Notes under the pieces: model-generated
Databases searched by the model: none
The model's input: only the letters and a program-made list of their open reading frames with translations
Told to the model about the DNA's origin: nothing
Shown: piece after piece, positions 15,875 through 24,911 of the stretch
How the letters are laid out: each line of letters starts with the position of its first letter
How positions within the stretch are numbered: position 1 is the first letter of the stretch
NCBI GenBank assembly: GCA_035935465.1
Contig: DASYXA010000133.1
Coordinates: forward strand, 1 to 27,556
Source of the DNA: UBA4735 sp035935465
GTDB lineage: Bacteria; Chloroflexota; Limnocylindria; P2-11E
DNA: 27,556 nt
Direction of reading: 5' to 3'
Made by a program: the position numbers and the translations under genes

Positions 15875-16633
15875 ATGGCGACGGAGGCGATCGCCGCGGG
15901 CCGGCCGCTCCTCGGCGAGGGCGCACTCACCTGTGAGGCCGGCGACGTCGCGGCCGAGCTCAGGCGGCTCGCCCGGAACCTCAGCGAGACGAGCGCCGAA
16001 GGATCCGCGGCACAGCGGACCGCGGAGCGACTCGCGGTCGAGGAGCTCGACCTCGGTCCGCTGCTCGAGGCCGCGCTCAATGGCGAGACCGACCCGATCG
16101 GGCGCGCCGCGCAGGCGGGCGGGCTCGACGAGACCGCGTTCGCGCAGCTCGTCGAGCTCGCGCTCCAGCCGGTCCTGTGGGAGGCGGCGGCACGCTGCGC
16201 TGCGCTCACCGACATCGACCGGTGGGACCGCGGGTACTGCCCGGTCTGCGGGGCGTGGCCCGCCCTCGCGGAGCTCGTCGGCGCGGAGAAGCGACGGGTC
16301 CTGCGCTGCGGGCGCTGCGGGACCTGGTGGTCGTGGCTCGTGCTGCTCTGCCCGTACTGCGGGAACGACGATCACCGGAGTCTGGGAACGCTGCGCAGCG
16401 ACGACTCGCGCGATCGGGTGGACGTGTGCGAGCGCTGCCACGGGTACCTGAAGTCGGTCGCGACCTTCACCTCGGTCCCGACGCCGCGCCTGGCAGCCGA
16501 GGACGCGGCCACCGTCCATCTGGACGTCGGCGCGCGCGAGGCCGGCTACACGCGGCCCGGCACGGTCGAGGTCGAGACCGCGGGGATCCCGCGGCTCGTG
16601 CGCGAGGGCCGTGCGCCCGCCGGCGGAGACTAG
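15875..16633 (+). CDS. fdhE: FdhE-like formate dehydrogenase accessory protein (first standard start; true N-terminus probably at 15713)
   Basis: From the ATG at 15875 this gives 252 residues; with the upstream in-frame coding stretch it would be about 306, close to E. coli FdhE (309). The core is a zinc/iron-binding region of four CxxC pairs: GYCPVCGAWP, LRCGRCGTWW, LCPYCGN and VCERCHGYLK. It ends in the typical FdhE tail HLDVGAREAGYTRPG. FdhE is required for maturation of membrane formate dehydrogenases and is thought to act on the folded precursor before Tat export, fitting its place in this operon. It lacks a Shine-Dalgarno at 15875. Its TAG shares the CTAG at 16630-16633 with the stop of the convergent gene. 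Confidence 0.88.
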   Translation: MATEAIAAGRPLLGEGALTCEAGDVAAELRRLARNLSETSAEGSAAQRTAERLAVEELDLGPLLEAALNGETDPIGRAAQAGGLDETAFAQLVELALQPVLWEAAARCAALTDIDRWDRGYCPVCGAWPALAELVGAEKRRVLRCGRCGTWWSWLVLLCPYCGNDDHRSLGTLRSDDSRDRVDVCERCHGYLKSVATFTSVPTPRLAAEDAATVHLDVGAREAGYTRPGTVEVETAGIPRLVREGRAPAGGD

Positions 16634-17001
16634 CTGACAGGCTTCGGCGGGGTGTAGCTCGGCTCGTACGAGCCGGCGGCCGTGCCGTTGCCGCTCGCGC
16701 TCGGTGGTTCCCAGGTCGGCGTGTCGTTGTCCGAGCGCAGCTTGTCCACGCGCTCGCTCAGCTTCGCGCGCGCCTGTTGACCGCTGAACGGCGTCATGAC
16801 GAGCGCGATCGCCGCGCCGACGATCACGCCGACGACCACGCCGAGCGTGAGTGCGGAGAAGAGCGCGGCGTCATCGTGGCCACCGCCGGCCTTGCGGGCC
16901 TGCTTGCGGCCGTCGGCGAGCAGGTCTTCGATCCGCTTGCTCGCTTGGGCGCGCAGGTCATCGAACACATCGTCGAGCTTCAGGTCTTTGATGGCGTTCA
17001 T
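16630..17001 (-). CDS. YtxH-like membrane protein
   Basis: A 123-residue protein with a charged N-terminal helix (KDLKLDDVFDDLRAQASKRIE), one glycine-rich membrane segment (ALTLGVVVGVIVGAAIALVM, about residues 49-68) followed by TPFSGQQARAKLSERVDKL, and a low-complexity Pro/Ser/Gly tail. The TM segment followed by a TPxSGxxxRxxL pattern is characteristic of the YtxH general-stress family, whose biochemical role is unknown. ATG 17001 is chosen over a longer frame from 17136, because GGAGGAC lies just upstream and the extra N-terminus is translated repeat DNA. It follows prfB after 154 nt containing a tandem repeat. Confidence 0.75.
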   Translation of the reverse strand: MNAIKDLKLDDVFDDLRAQASKRIEDLLADGRKQARKAGGGHDDAALFSALTLGVVVGVIVGAAIALVMTPFSGQQARAKLSERVDKLRSDNDTPTWEPPSASGNGTAAGSYEPSYTPPKPVS

Positions 17002-17058
17002 GTCGTCCTCCGGGGTGCCTATGCCCGCCTCGTCCGCAGGACCGGTGCCACTACCGTT

Positions 17059-17154
17059 GACGGGGGCTCGGCCGGGGCCGGCACAGCCGGGCCCGGCCGC
17101 ACGGTCACCTGACGGGGGCTCGGCCAGGGCCGGCACAGCCGGGCCGGCCGCACG
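17059..17154. repeat. Two tandem copies of a ~45-nt GC-rich repeat, period 52 nt
   Basis: Copy 1 at 17059-17103 and copy 2 at 17111-17154 both begin GACGGGGGCTCGGCC and end GGCCGCACG. They differ by one G/A change and one missing C. Each contains inverted GGCC-rich segments able to fold. It fills the prfB-ytxH gap and may act as a transcript-end structure for prfB. Confidence 0.85.
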
Positions 17155-17155
17155 T

Positions 17156-18245
17156 TCAGGCGGTCCGGCCGGTCAACGACGCTTCGATGAATCGCTCGAT
17201 GTCGCCGTCGAGCACCCGCTGGACGTCGCCGATCTCCACACCGGTGCGGTGGTCCTTCACGAGCGTGTATGGGTGGAGGACATAGCTCCGGATCTGGCTC
17301 CCCCAGTCGGCAGCGCGCAGCTCGCCTCGCTCCTTCGCCTGCTCGGCCTCCTGCTCGAGCACGCGCTTCTCGAGGAGCCGCGCGCGAAGTACCCGCATCG
17401 CGATATCACGATTCTGCAGCTGTGACCGCTCGTTCTGCGAGGCGGCCACGATGCCGGTCGGCAGGTGCGTGATGCGGACGGCCGTCTCGGTCTTGTTCAC
17501 GTTCTGGCCGCCCGCGCCGGTGCTGCGGTACGTGTCGATGCGCAGCTCGTCGGGACGGATGTCCACCTCGGTCTCGGTCTCGACCTGGGGGGTCGGGTCC
17601 ACGAGCGCGAACGACGTCTGGCGCCGCTTCTGGAAATCGAACGGCGAGATGCGCACGAGCCGATGCGTGCCGCGCTCGTGCTTCAGGTAGCCGTACGCGT
17701 ACTCGCCGTCGATCGAGAGCGTCGCGCTCTTGAGGCCGGCCTCCTCACCGGGCGTGCTCTCGAGGATCTCCGCGCGGAAACCGCGGCGCTCGGCCCAGCG
17801 GAGGTACAGCCGCACGAGCATCTCGGCCCAATCCGCGGCGTCGGTGCCTCCGACGCCGGCGCTGATCGCGAGGAACGCCGGCCGCTCGTCGTACGGGCCG
17901 CCGAGCTGGGCCTCGAGGCTCGCCTGCTCGACCTCGAGCTGCAGTGCCGCGAGATCCGTGGCGAGATCGTGCGCGATGGCGGCGTCCTCGTCCGCGAGCG
18001 GGAGCATGTCGGTGATCTCCGCGGCGCGCGCGCGGAAGCCGTCCCAGCGATCGACGCGCCGTCGCGCCGCATCGAGCTTCTTGAGGATGGATTGCGCGTT
18101 CTGACGATCGGACCAGAGGTCGGGCGCCGACGCCTCGGCCTCTAGTCGGGTGATCTCGCGCCGCGTGTCGTCGAGGTCAAAGGAACACCGCCATCCGGTC
18201 GATGCGCTCGCGGAGCGACGCGAGTGCGCCGAGGTCGATCGCCAT
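17156..18245 (-). CDS. prfB: Peptide chain release factor 2, made by programmed +1 frameshift
   Basis: Translation starts at ATG 18245 and gives MAIDLGALASLRERIDRMAV followed by FL, then meets UGA at 18179-18177. Ribosomes must slip +1 at CUU-UGA-C so that reading resumes at GAC 18178 (DLDDTRREITRLEAEASAPD) and continues to 17156, giving about 362 residues, the normal RF2 length. The stop-codon tripeptide SPF is in VRISPFDFQK and the catalytic GGQ in TGAGGQNVNKTETAVRI. RF2 ends translation at UGA and UAA, so low RF2 favours the shift and the gene controls itself. The post-shift frame alone would show a false start at 18007. The gene itself ends in UGA. No Shine-Dalgarno precedes the ATG; the upstream Cys-rich gene ends 13 nt before, suggesting coupled translation. 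Confidence 0.95.
18176..18192 (-). promoter_or_regulatory. RF2 +1 frameshift signal (internal Shine-Dalgarno plus CUU UGA C)
   Basis: On the minus strand, GGCGGTG (18192-18186) matches GGAGGTG at 6 of 7 positions, is followed by 3 nt (TTC), then CTT (18182-18180), TGA (18179-18177) and C. The 3-nt spacing is that known to stimulate frameshifting in E. coli prfB. Confidence 0.95.
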
Positions 18246-18258
18246 CAGCCGGGCCGGA

Positions 18259-18456
18259 CTAACGCTTGCGGGGGCGTTCGAATGCGGTCGTCACGGGCTG
18301 GGCCACCGGGGCCAGCTTGCCCGCGGCGAAGCTCACGAAGGTCACGCAGGGGCAATACGTGTTGCGCGGGCAGCGCGGGCAGTCCCCATCGCAGTCGAGG
18401 GTCGCGCCGTAGCTGCACTTCAGGCAGTTGTCCTCGCAGACGATCCATTCCTTCAT
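18259..18456 (-). CDS. 65-residue Cys-rich small protein upstream of prfB
   Basis: The ATG at 18456 has GAGAGGAC 8 nt upstream. Eight cysteines lie in residues 7-37, arranged C-x3-C-x2-C-x7-C-x3-C-x2-C-x5-C-x-C, that is, two copies of a C-x3-C-x2-C unit (CEDNCLKC and CDGDCPRC) plus CPC. Such spacing suggests binding of zinc or an FeS cluster. The last 25 residues (AGKLAPVAQPVTTAFERPRK) lack Cys and end basic. I do not recognise the family. It lies 13 nt upstream of prfB, which has no Shine-Dalgarno, so the two are probably one transcript with coupled translation. The operator-like palindrome and promoter upstream would control both. A metal- or redox-sensing role is conceivable but unproven. 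Confidence 0.75.
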   Translation of the reverse strand: MKEWIVCEDNCLKCSYGATLDCDGDCPRCPRNTYCPCVTFVSFAAGKLAPVAQPVTTAFERPRKR

Positions 18457-18471
18457 GCGGGACTGTCCTCT

Positions 18472-18540
18472 CTAGACGCAGTTCGGGCAGCCGGGAGGGG
18501 TCGCCGGGGCCGTGGACACCGCTTGGATACCGCTCCCCAC
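18472..18540 (-). other. Possible leader peptide ending in CPNCV
   Basis: In the leader of the Cys-rich gene/prfB transcript, a reading frame from GTG 18540 (22 residues) or GTG 18519 (15 residues) ends GCPNCV with TAG at 18474-18472. That stop overlaps the Shine-Dalgarno of the Cys-rich gene (TAGAGAGGAC). Neither GTG has a good Shine-Dalgarno, so this is tentative. Confidence 0.2.
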
Positions 18541-18557
18541 GCCTGTTCTGTGCCGGT

Positions 18558-18597
18558 TTTCGTACGAAATGATACCCGCCGGATCGGCCGGTTGGAA
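18558..18597 (-). promoter_or_regulatory. Promoter with adjoining 12-bp palindromic operator
   Basis: On the minus strand, -35 TTCCAA (18597-18592), 17 nt, and -10 TATCAT (18574-18569, 5 of 6 to TATAAT). The perfect palindrome TTTCGTACGAAA (18569-18558) starts at the last base of the -10 box and covers the expected transcription start, a typical repressor position. A second TTTCGTA half-site lies 69 nt upstream at 18638-18632. The remaining 18598-18665 shows nothing further. Confidence 0.5.
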
Positions 18598-18665
18598 GCC
18601 CTTTGTGCACCTTCGGGAGCGTTGTTTGACATACGAAAGTGGTCGCGCCGCGGTGAACAGCTGGT

Positions 18666-19457
18666 CTAGGGACCCGCCGACCGCATTCGGCCGCGATCGC
18701 GGCGATGGGCCCAGACGAGCACCGGTACGCCGGCGAGCACGTAGCCCAGACCGAGCAATTGAGCCTCCTGCAGGCCCGCGAGGACGACCGGGTCGAGCCG
18801 CAGGAACGACGTGGCGAACCGGAAGCCGCCGTACAGCACGCAGTACAGCCAGAACACCCGGCCCTCGGGCGGATGGCCGGTGACGCGGGCGAAGTACCGC
18901 AGCAGGACGGCGAAGATGACCAGATCGACCAGCAGGTCGTAGGCGACCACCGGGTGGACGAAGGCCCGTTGGCCGTATGACGCCGGATCGGTGTACCGAA
19001 CGCACCACGGAAGGCCCGAGCACGCGATCGCGTGGTGCTCGCCGTTGACGATGTCGCCGATCCGGCCGATCGCCTCGCCGAGCACGATGCCGATGACCGT
19101 GATGTCGAACATGAACCCGACCGGCAGGCGCAGCCGCCGCGCCGCGATCCATCCGCCGATCGCCGACCCGATCGGCGCGGCCGCGACGGCGGCGCCGCCG
19201 TTCCAGAACGCGGCGAGCTGGTCCGGGTGCGCGCCGTAGTAGGGCCAGTTGTCGGCGATGTGGCCGATGCGCGCGGCGACGAGCCCGCCGACGACGACGG
19301 CGATCGCGAACGGATAGATGCGCTCGTCCTTCACCAGCCGGCGCGCGAGCCGGAAGCTGACCCAGCTGCCGACCCCCATGCCGATGAGCGAGAACAGCGA
19401 GTGCCAGGAGATCCGAAGCGGCCCGAGCGCCAGGTTCGGGTCGAACGGCAGGTCCAC
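18666..19457 (-). CDS. lgt: Lgt-family prolipoprotein diacylglyceryl transferase, copy 1
   Basis: A 263-residue polytopic membrane protein of about seven segments, beginning MDLPFDPNLALGPLRISWHS. The Lgt signature region reads GEAIGRIGDIVNGEHHAIAC. Compared with the usual GRxGNFxNGE, the first Asn is Asp while NGE is kept. The downstream FR-(x3)-E motif reads FRFATSF, so the usual Glu is Ser. A C-x5-C pair (CSGLPWC) follows the signature. Lgt moves diacylglycerol from phosphatidylglycerol to the lipobox cysteine of lipoproteins such as LivJ in this window. It is 9 nt downstream of the second copy. GTG start. Substituted motifs leave activity uncertain. Confidence 0.85.
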   Translation of the reverse strand: MDLPFDPNLALGPLRISWHSLFSLIGMGVGSWVSFRLARRLVKDERIYPFAIAVVVGGLVAARIGHIADNWPYYGAHPDQLAAFWNGGAAVAAAPIGSAIGGWIAARRLRLPVGFMFDITVIGIVLGEAIGRIGDIVNGEHHAIACSGLPWCVRYTDPASYGQRAFVHPVVAYDLLVDLVIFAVLLRYFARVTGHPPEGRVFWLYCVLYGGFRFATSFLRLDPVVLAGLQEAQLLGLGYVLAGVPVLVWAHRRDRGRMRSAGP

Positions 19458-19466
19458 CCGCGGCGC

Positions 19467-20258
19467 CTAGGCCGGCGTGGCGCGCGCGGCCCGGGCCATG
19501 CGGGAGAGCGAGACGACCATCGGGATCGCGAGGGCGATGAGGATGATCGAGATGAGCTGGGCCTGGTACAGCCCGAACAGCCCGGGCTGATCCACCCTGA
19601 GGAACGAGATCAGGAACCGGCCCAGCGACTGGAAGGCGAGCCAGATCCAGAAGATGCGGCCCTCCGGCACGCGGCCGGCGAGGGCGCGGCGGAGCAGCAG
19701 GGCGAGCGCGATGCCAGCCAGGTCCCACAGCATCTCGTAGCCCACGGCCAGATGGACCGGCCCCGGTTGCCCGAGCGTGCTCGGATTGTCGTAGCCGACG
19801 CAGATCCCGGGCGGTGCGCAGGGCAGCGCGTGGTGTTCGCCGTTGATGATGTCGCCGATGCGGCCGATGGCCATGCCGAGGCCGATCCCCGGCGCGGCGG
19901 CATCGGCCGTCGCGCCGATCGGGATGTCGCCCCGGCGGATCGCGACGATGTAGCCGGTCACGACGCCGACGACGAGCGCGCCCATGATCGAGATCCCGCC
20001 GCTCCAGATCTGCGGGATGAGCTCGGGATGCGCGGAGTAGCCCGGCGCCAGATCGGCCCCGCACACGGTCCAGCACTCGGCCACGTGGAACAGGCGCGCG
20101 CCGATGATCCCGCCGATGACCGCGGGCGTCGCGACCGCATAGAGCGCGTCCTCGCCGACCCGCCCGCGCAGGACGCGCACCGGGAGCCACACCCCGAAGA
20201 AGATGCCGACCGCGGTGAAGATCCCGTGCCAGGCGAGCTGGAACGGTCCGAAGTGCAC
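19467..20258 (-). CDS. lgt: Lgt-family prolipoprotein diacylglyceryl transferase, copy 2
   Basis: At least 263 residues, clearly paralogous to the downstream copy: GMAIGRIGDIINGEHHALPC, C-x5-C (CAPPGIC), VHLAVGYEMLWDL and GRFLISFLRVDQPG. It shares the Asn-to-Asp and Glu-to-Ser changes. The first standard start is GTG 20258 (MHFGPFQLAWHG), but in-frame upstream codons read ITLPFDPNV, which aligns with the MDLPFDPNL start of copy 1. The true start is therefore probably near 20282 on a non-standard codon (ATC aligns with the copy-1 Met). It lies directly behind secA. Confidence 0.83.
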   Translation of the reverse strand: MHFGPFQLAWHGIFTAVGIFFGVWLPVRVLRGRVGEDALYAVATPAVIGGIIGARLFHVAECWTVCGADLAPGYSAHPELIPQIWSGGISIMGALVVGVVTGYIVAIRRGDIPIGATADAAAPGIGLGMAIGRIGDIINGEHHALPCAPPGICVGYDNPSTLGQPGPVHLAVGYEMLWDLAGIALALLLRRALAGRVPEGRIFWIWLAFQSLGRFLISFLRVDQPGLFGLYQAQLISIILIALAIPMVVSLSRMARAARATPA

Positions 20259-20306
20259 GTTCGGGTCGAAGGGCAGCGTGATCAGCGAGCCAGCGTCCTC
20301 ATCTGG

Positions 20307-22937
<2,631 letters not shown>

Positions 22938-22947
22938 GTCGCGACCG

Positions 22948-23937
22948 CTAGGTGACCTGCAGCGGCAGCTGCATCCCCGGCGGGTTGAACAGCGCGCCGA
23001 CCGACTCGCCTTCGTGGATGCGACGGATCGCTTCCGCGAACAGTGGCGCGACGGACAGCACGCGGAGCTGCGGGAGATTGCGGGCTGACGGCTTCAGGGG
23101 GACCGTGTCGCTGCAGATGAGCTCCTTGATCCCGGACTTGCACAGCTTCTCGGCCGCATCGTCGGAGAACGTCGGATGCGTGCAGGCAGCGTAGATCTCT
23201 TTCACGCCGTGCTGCTGGAGGATCGTCACGGTGTTGAGGACCGTGGTGCCGCGGTCGATCTCGTCGTCGATGACGATCGCGCGCTTGCGGTCGATGTCCC
23301 CGATGACCCCGACGATCTCGCTCTTGCCGCTGTTGTCGCGATGGGTCTTCTGCATGAAGACGAGCGGGATAGCGAGGATCTCGGCGATCCGCCGGGCCGC
23401 GTTCGCGTAGCCGAGATCGGGCACGACGAGCGCCGTGTCGTCGGGCTGCTCGGCGACGATCGGTCGCAGGTACTCGATGATCTGCCCGCGCGCGGAGAGC
23501 TCGTCGCCCGGGATGCTGAAGAACCCCTGGATCTGCATCTGGTGCAGGTCCATCGTGAGGAAGCGGTCCGCGCCGGCGACGCTGATGAGGTCGGCGAGCA
23601 GCCGCGCGGTGATCGGGACCCGCGGCTGGTCCTTCTTGTCGCTCCGGCCGTAGGCGAACTGCGGCATGACCGCGGTGATGCGGCCGGCCGACGCGCGCTT
23701 GAACGCGTCGATCATGATCAGGAGCTCCATGATGGCGTCGCTCACCGACGGGCCGACCAGCGACTGGACGATGAACACGTCGTGCTCGCGGGCGTTCTCG
23801 TCGATCTTCACGAAGATCTCGTCGTTGGCGAACTTGAAGACCTCGGCCTTTCCGAGCGGGATCTCGAGGTGGCGGCAGATGTCGCGCGCGAAGGCGGGAT
23901 GGGCGTTGCCCGTGTAGACGGAAAGACCCCGGAACAC
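22948..23937 (-). CDS. prs: Ribose-phosphate pyrophosphokinase (PRPP synthetase)
   Basis: A 329-residue enzyme that makes PRPP from ribose-5-phosphate and ATP for nucleotide, His and Trp synthesis. Landmarks are the ATP-binding VFKFANDEIFVKIDENAREH, the flexible loop VMPQFAYGRSDKKDQPRVPI, MDLHQMQIQGFFSIP, and the PRPP-binding IVIDDEIDRGTTVLN (DDEID where many enzymes have DDMID). GTG 23937 is chosen because AGGAGGGG precedes it and MFRGLSVYTGNAHP is the natural N-terminus; an ATG at 23970 lies upstream of that Shine-Dalgarno. A leader hairpin overlaps the Shine-Dalgarno. First gene of prs-secA-lgt-lgt. The divergent TACACT box (23975-23970) could be its -10. Confidence 0.94.
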   Translation of the reverse strand: MFRGLSVYTGNAHPAFARDICRHLEIPLGKAEVFKFANDEIFVKIDENAREHDVFIVQSLVGPSVSDAIMELLIMIDAFKRASAGRITAVMPQFAYGRSDKKDQPRVPITARLLADLISVAGADRFLTMDLHQMQIQGFFSIPGDELSARGQIIEYLRPIVAEQPDDTALVVPDLGYANAARRIAEILAIPLVFMQKTHRDNSGKSEIVGVIGDIDRKRAIVIDDEIDRGTTVLNTVTILQQHGVKEIYAACTHPTFSDDAAEKLCKSGIKELICSDTVPLKPSARNLPQLRVLSVAPLFAEAIRRIHEGESVGALFNPPGMQLPLQVT

Positions 23938-23944
23938 GGCTCCC

Positions 23945-23964
23945 CTCCTGGCGAGTCTCAGGAG
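23945..23964 (-). promoter_or_regulatory. Hairpin covering the prs Shine-Dalgarno
   Basis: In the minus-strand leader, CTCCTG (23964-23959) can pair with CAGGAG (23950-23945) around an 8-nt loop. The latter is the first half of the Shine-Dalgarno AGGAGGGG of prs, so folding would hide the ribosome site. It is a short stem and could be chance. A transcript starting at 23963 would keep 5 of the 6 pairs. Confidence 0.35.
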
Positions 23965-23994
23965 ACGCAAGTGTACGCGCTACCGTTCTGGCCA

Positions 23995-24165
23995 ATGAGC
24001 ATCGCGCTGGGCCGCCGGCTGCGCTGGATCGCGGTCGTCCTGCTGGTGGCCGCATGGTTCGTGGCCCTCGCGGTGGACGTCGGCGGGAACGGCGTGCATC
24101 TGCTCCTCGCCGCGGCGGTGGGGCTCCTCCTCTACGAGCTCGTGGCGGTCGACACGCCTTCCTGA
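23995..24165 (+). CDS. 56-residue two-helix membrane protein (DUF5670/lmo0937-like)
   Basis: The translation starts MSIALGRRLRWIAVVLLVAA and has two hydrophobic helices (WIAVVLLVAAWFVALAV and GVHLLLAAAVGLLLYELVAV) joined by DVGGNG. This helix-VGG-HxLL-helix layout matches the small lmo0937/DUF5670 membrane proteins of unknown function. A TACCGT box 8 nt before the ATG and no Shine-Dalgarno suggest a leaderless transcript. It is divergent from prs (57 bp) and its last 34 nt overlap the convergent PHP gene. Confidence 0.6.
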   Translation: MSIALGRRLRWIAVVLLVAAWFVALAVDVGGNGVHLLLAAAVGLLLYELVAVDTPS

Positions 24166-24911
24166 ACGCGTCGCCCGTCAAGGAACGGGCCGTTCTCGGC
24201 CCCGGCCTCGCGGATCATCTCCTCGGTACGCGCGAGCGGCAGCAGGGCGAAGTGGGTGTCCGATCCGACCGCGAACCGGATCCCGCGGGCGTGCGCCCGC
24301 TCGAGGAACGCGCGGTGTGGGACGCGATACGCCTCATTGATCTCGAGCGCCACGGCGTTCGCGGCGCAGAGCTCGATGAGCTGCTCCTGCCACTCGACCG
24401 GGTACGCGTCTTCAGGGTCCCCGAGCGCCGCGAGCGGTGACATCGTCGGATGACCGACGATGTCGATCCCCGTCTCGAGGATGCCCTCGCGCACCAGCGC
24501 GAGGTGTGTCTCGAGCACCCGCCGCTGCAACGCCGGATCCGCGAACCGCGCGGCCTCCGCATACGGCGGCTTCGTCCGGCCCTTGAGGTGCGCACCGGCG
24601 AGGTCGTAGCCGATCCGCTCGCCGTCGAGCGTCACCTGATGCACCGAGCCGATGACGTAATCGAGCGCGTCGTGCGTGGAGCGGAGGAGCGGCGGCGCGA
24701 CGCCGAGGTCGTACTCCAGCCCGACCTGGAGGCCGAGCCGCGCGGCGTCGTCCAGGTACCGGAGCACGTCGTCGTCCCGCCGCATGCCGGTGCGCCAGGG
24801 GTAGTGATCGGAGATCCCGTGCGGCCGGATCGCGACGCTCGCGGCCCGCTCCTCGAGCGAGACGGTGCCGTCGGATCGCGTCGAGTGCATGTGGTGGTCG
24901 AACAGCCTCAT
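24132..24911 (-). CDS. PHP-domain metal-dependent hydrolase/phosphoesterase
   Basis: A 259-residue PHP-family protein. Metal-binding motifs in order: DHHMHSTRSDG (HxH at residues 7-9), GISDHYPWR (D35, H36), LGLEYD, GSVHQVT, DIVGHPTM and SDTHFALL near the end. Members include histidinol phosphatase, YcdX-like phosphatases and DNA-polymerase-associated domains; overall length and motif order fit a stand-alone phosphoesterase of unspecified substrate. Its ATG overlaps the stop of the upstream unknown gene (ATGA). Last gene of the comF-membrane protein-unknown-PHP operon. Its 3' end overlaps the convergent small membrane gene by 34 nt. Confidence 0.87.
   Translation of the reverse strand: MRLFDHHMHSTRSDGTVSLEERAASVAIRPHGISDHYPWRTGMRRDDDVLRYLDDAARLGLQVGLEYDLGVAPPLLRSTHDALDYVIGSVHQVTLDGERIGYDLAGAHLKGRTKPPYAEAARFADPALQRRVLETHLALVREGILETGIDIVGHPTMSPLAALGDPEDAYPVEWQEQLIELCAANAVALEINEAYRVPHRAFLERAHARGIRFAVGSDTHFALLPLARTEEMIREAGAENGPFLDGRRVQEGVSTATSS

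Noticed and set aside
14600..16519. 639-codon minus-strand frame over nrfD-fdhE
   Set aside because: Composition is repetitive Arg/Glu/Asp/Gly with no recognisable domain; the plus-strand genes are unambiguous.
17002..17136. Longer start of the YtxH-like protein at 17136
   Set aside because: The extension is translated tandem-repeat DNA, while ATG 17001 has a good Shine-Dalgarno.
18626..18631. TTGACA on the plus strand as a promoter
   Set aside because: No -10 box at proper spacing and no plus-strand gene downstream.
18472..20190. 572-codon minus-strand frame overlapping both lgt genes
   Set aside because: Out of frame with clear Lgt homology; an Arg/Gly/Pro-rich shadow, apart from its last codons, which are discussed as a possible leader peptide.
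23938..23970. ATG at 23970 as the start of prs
   Set aside because: The resulting extra residues lie across the Shine-Dalgarno and hairpin, and the family N-terminus begins at GTG 23937.
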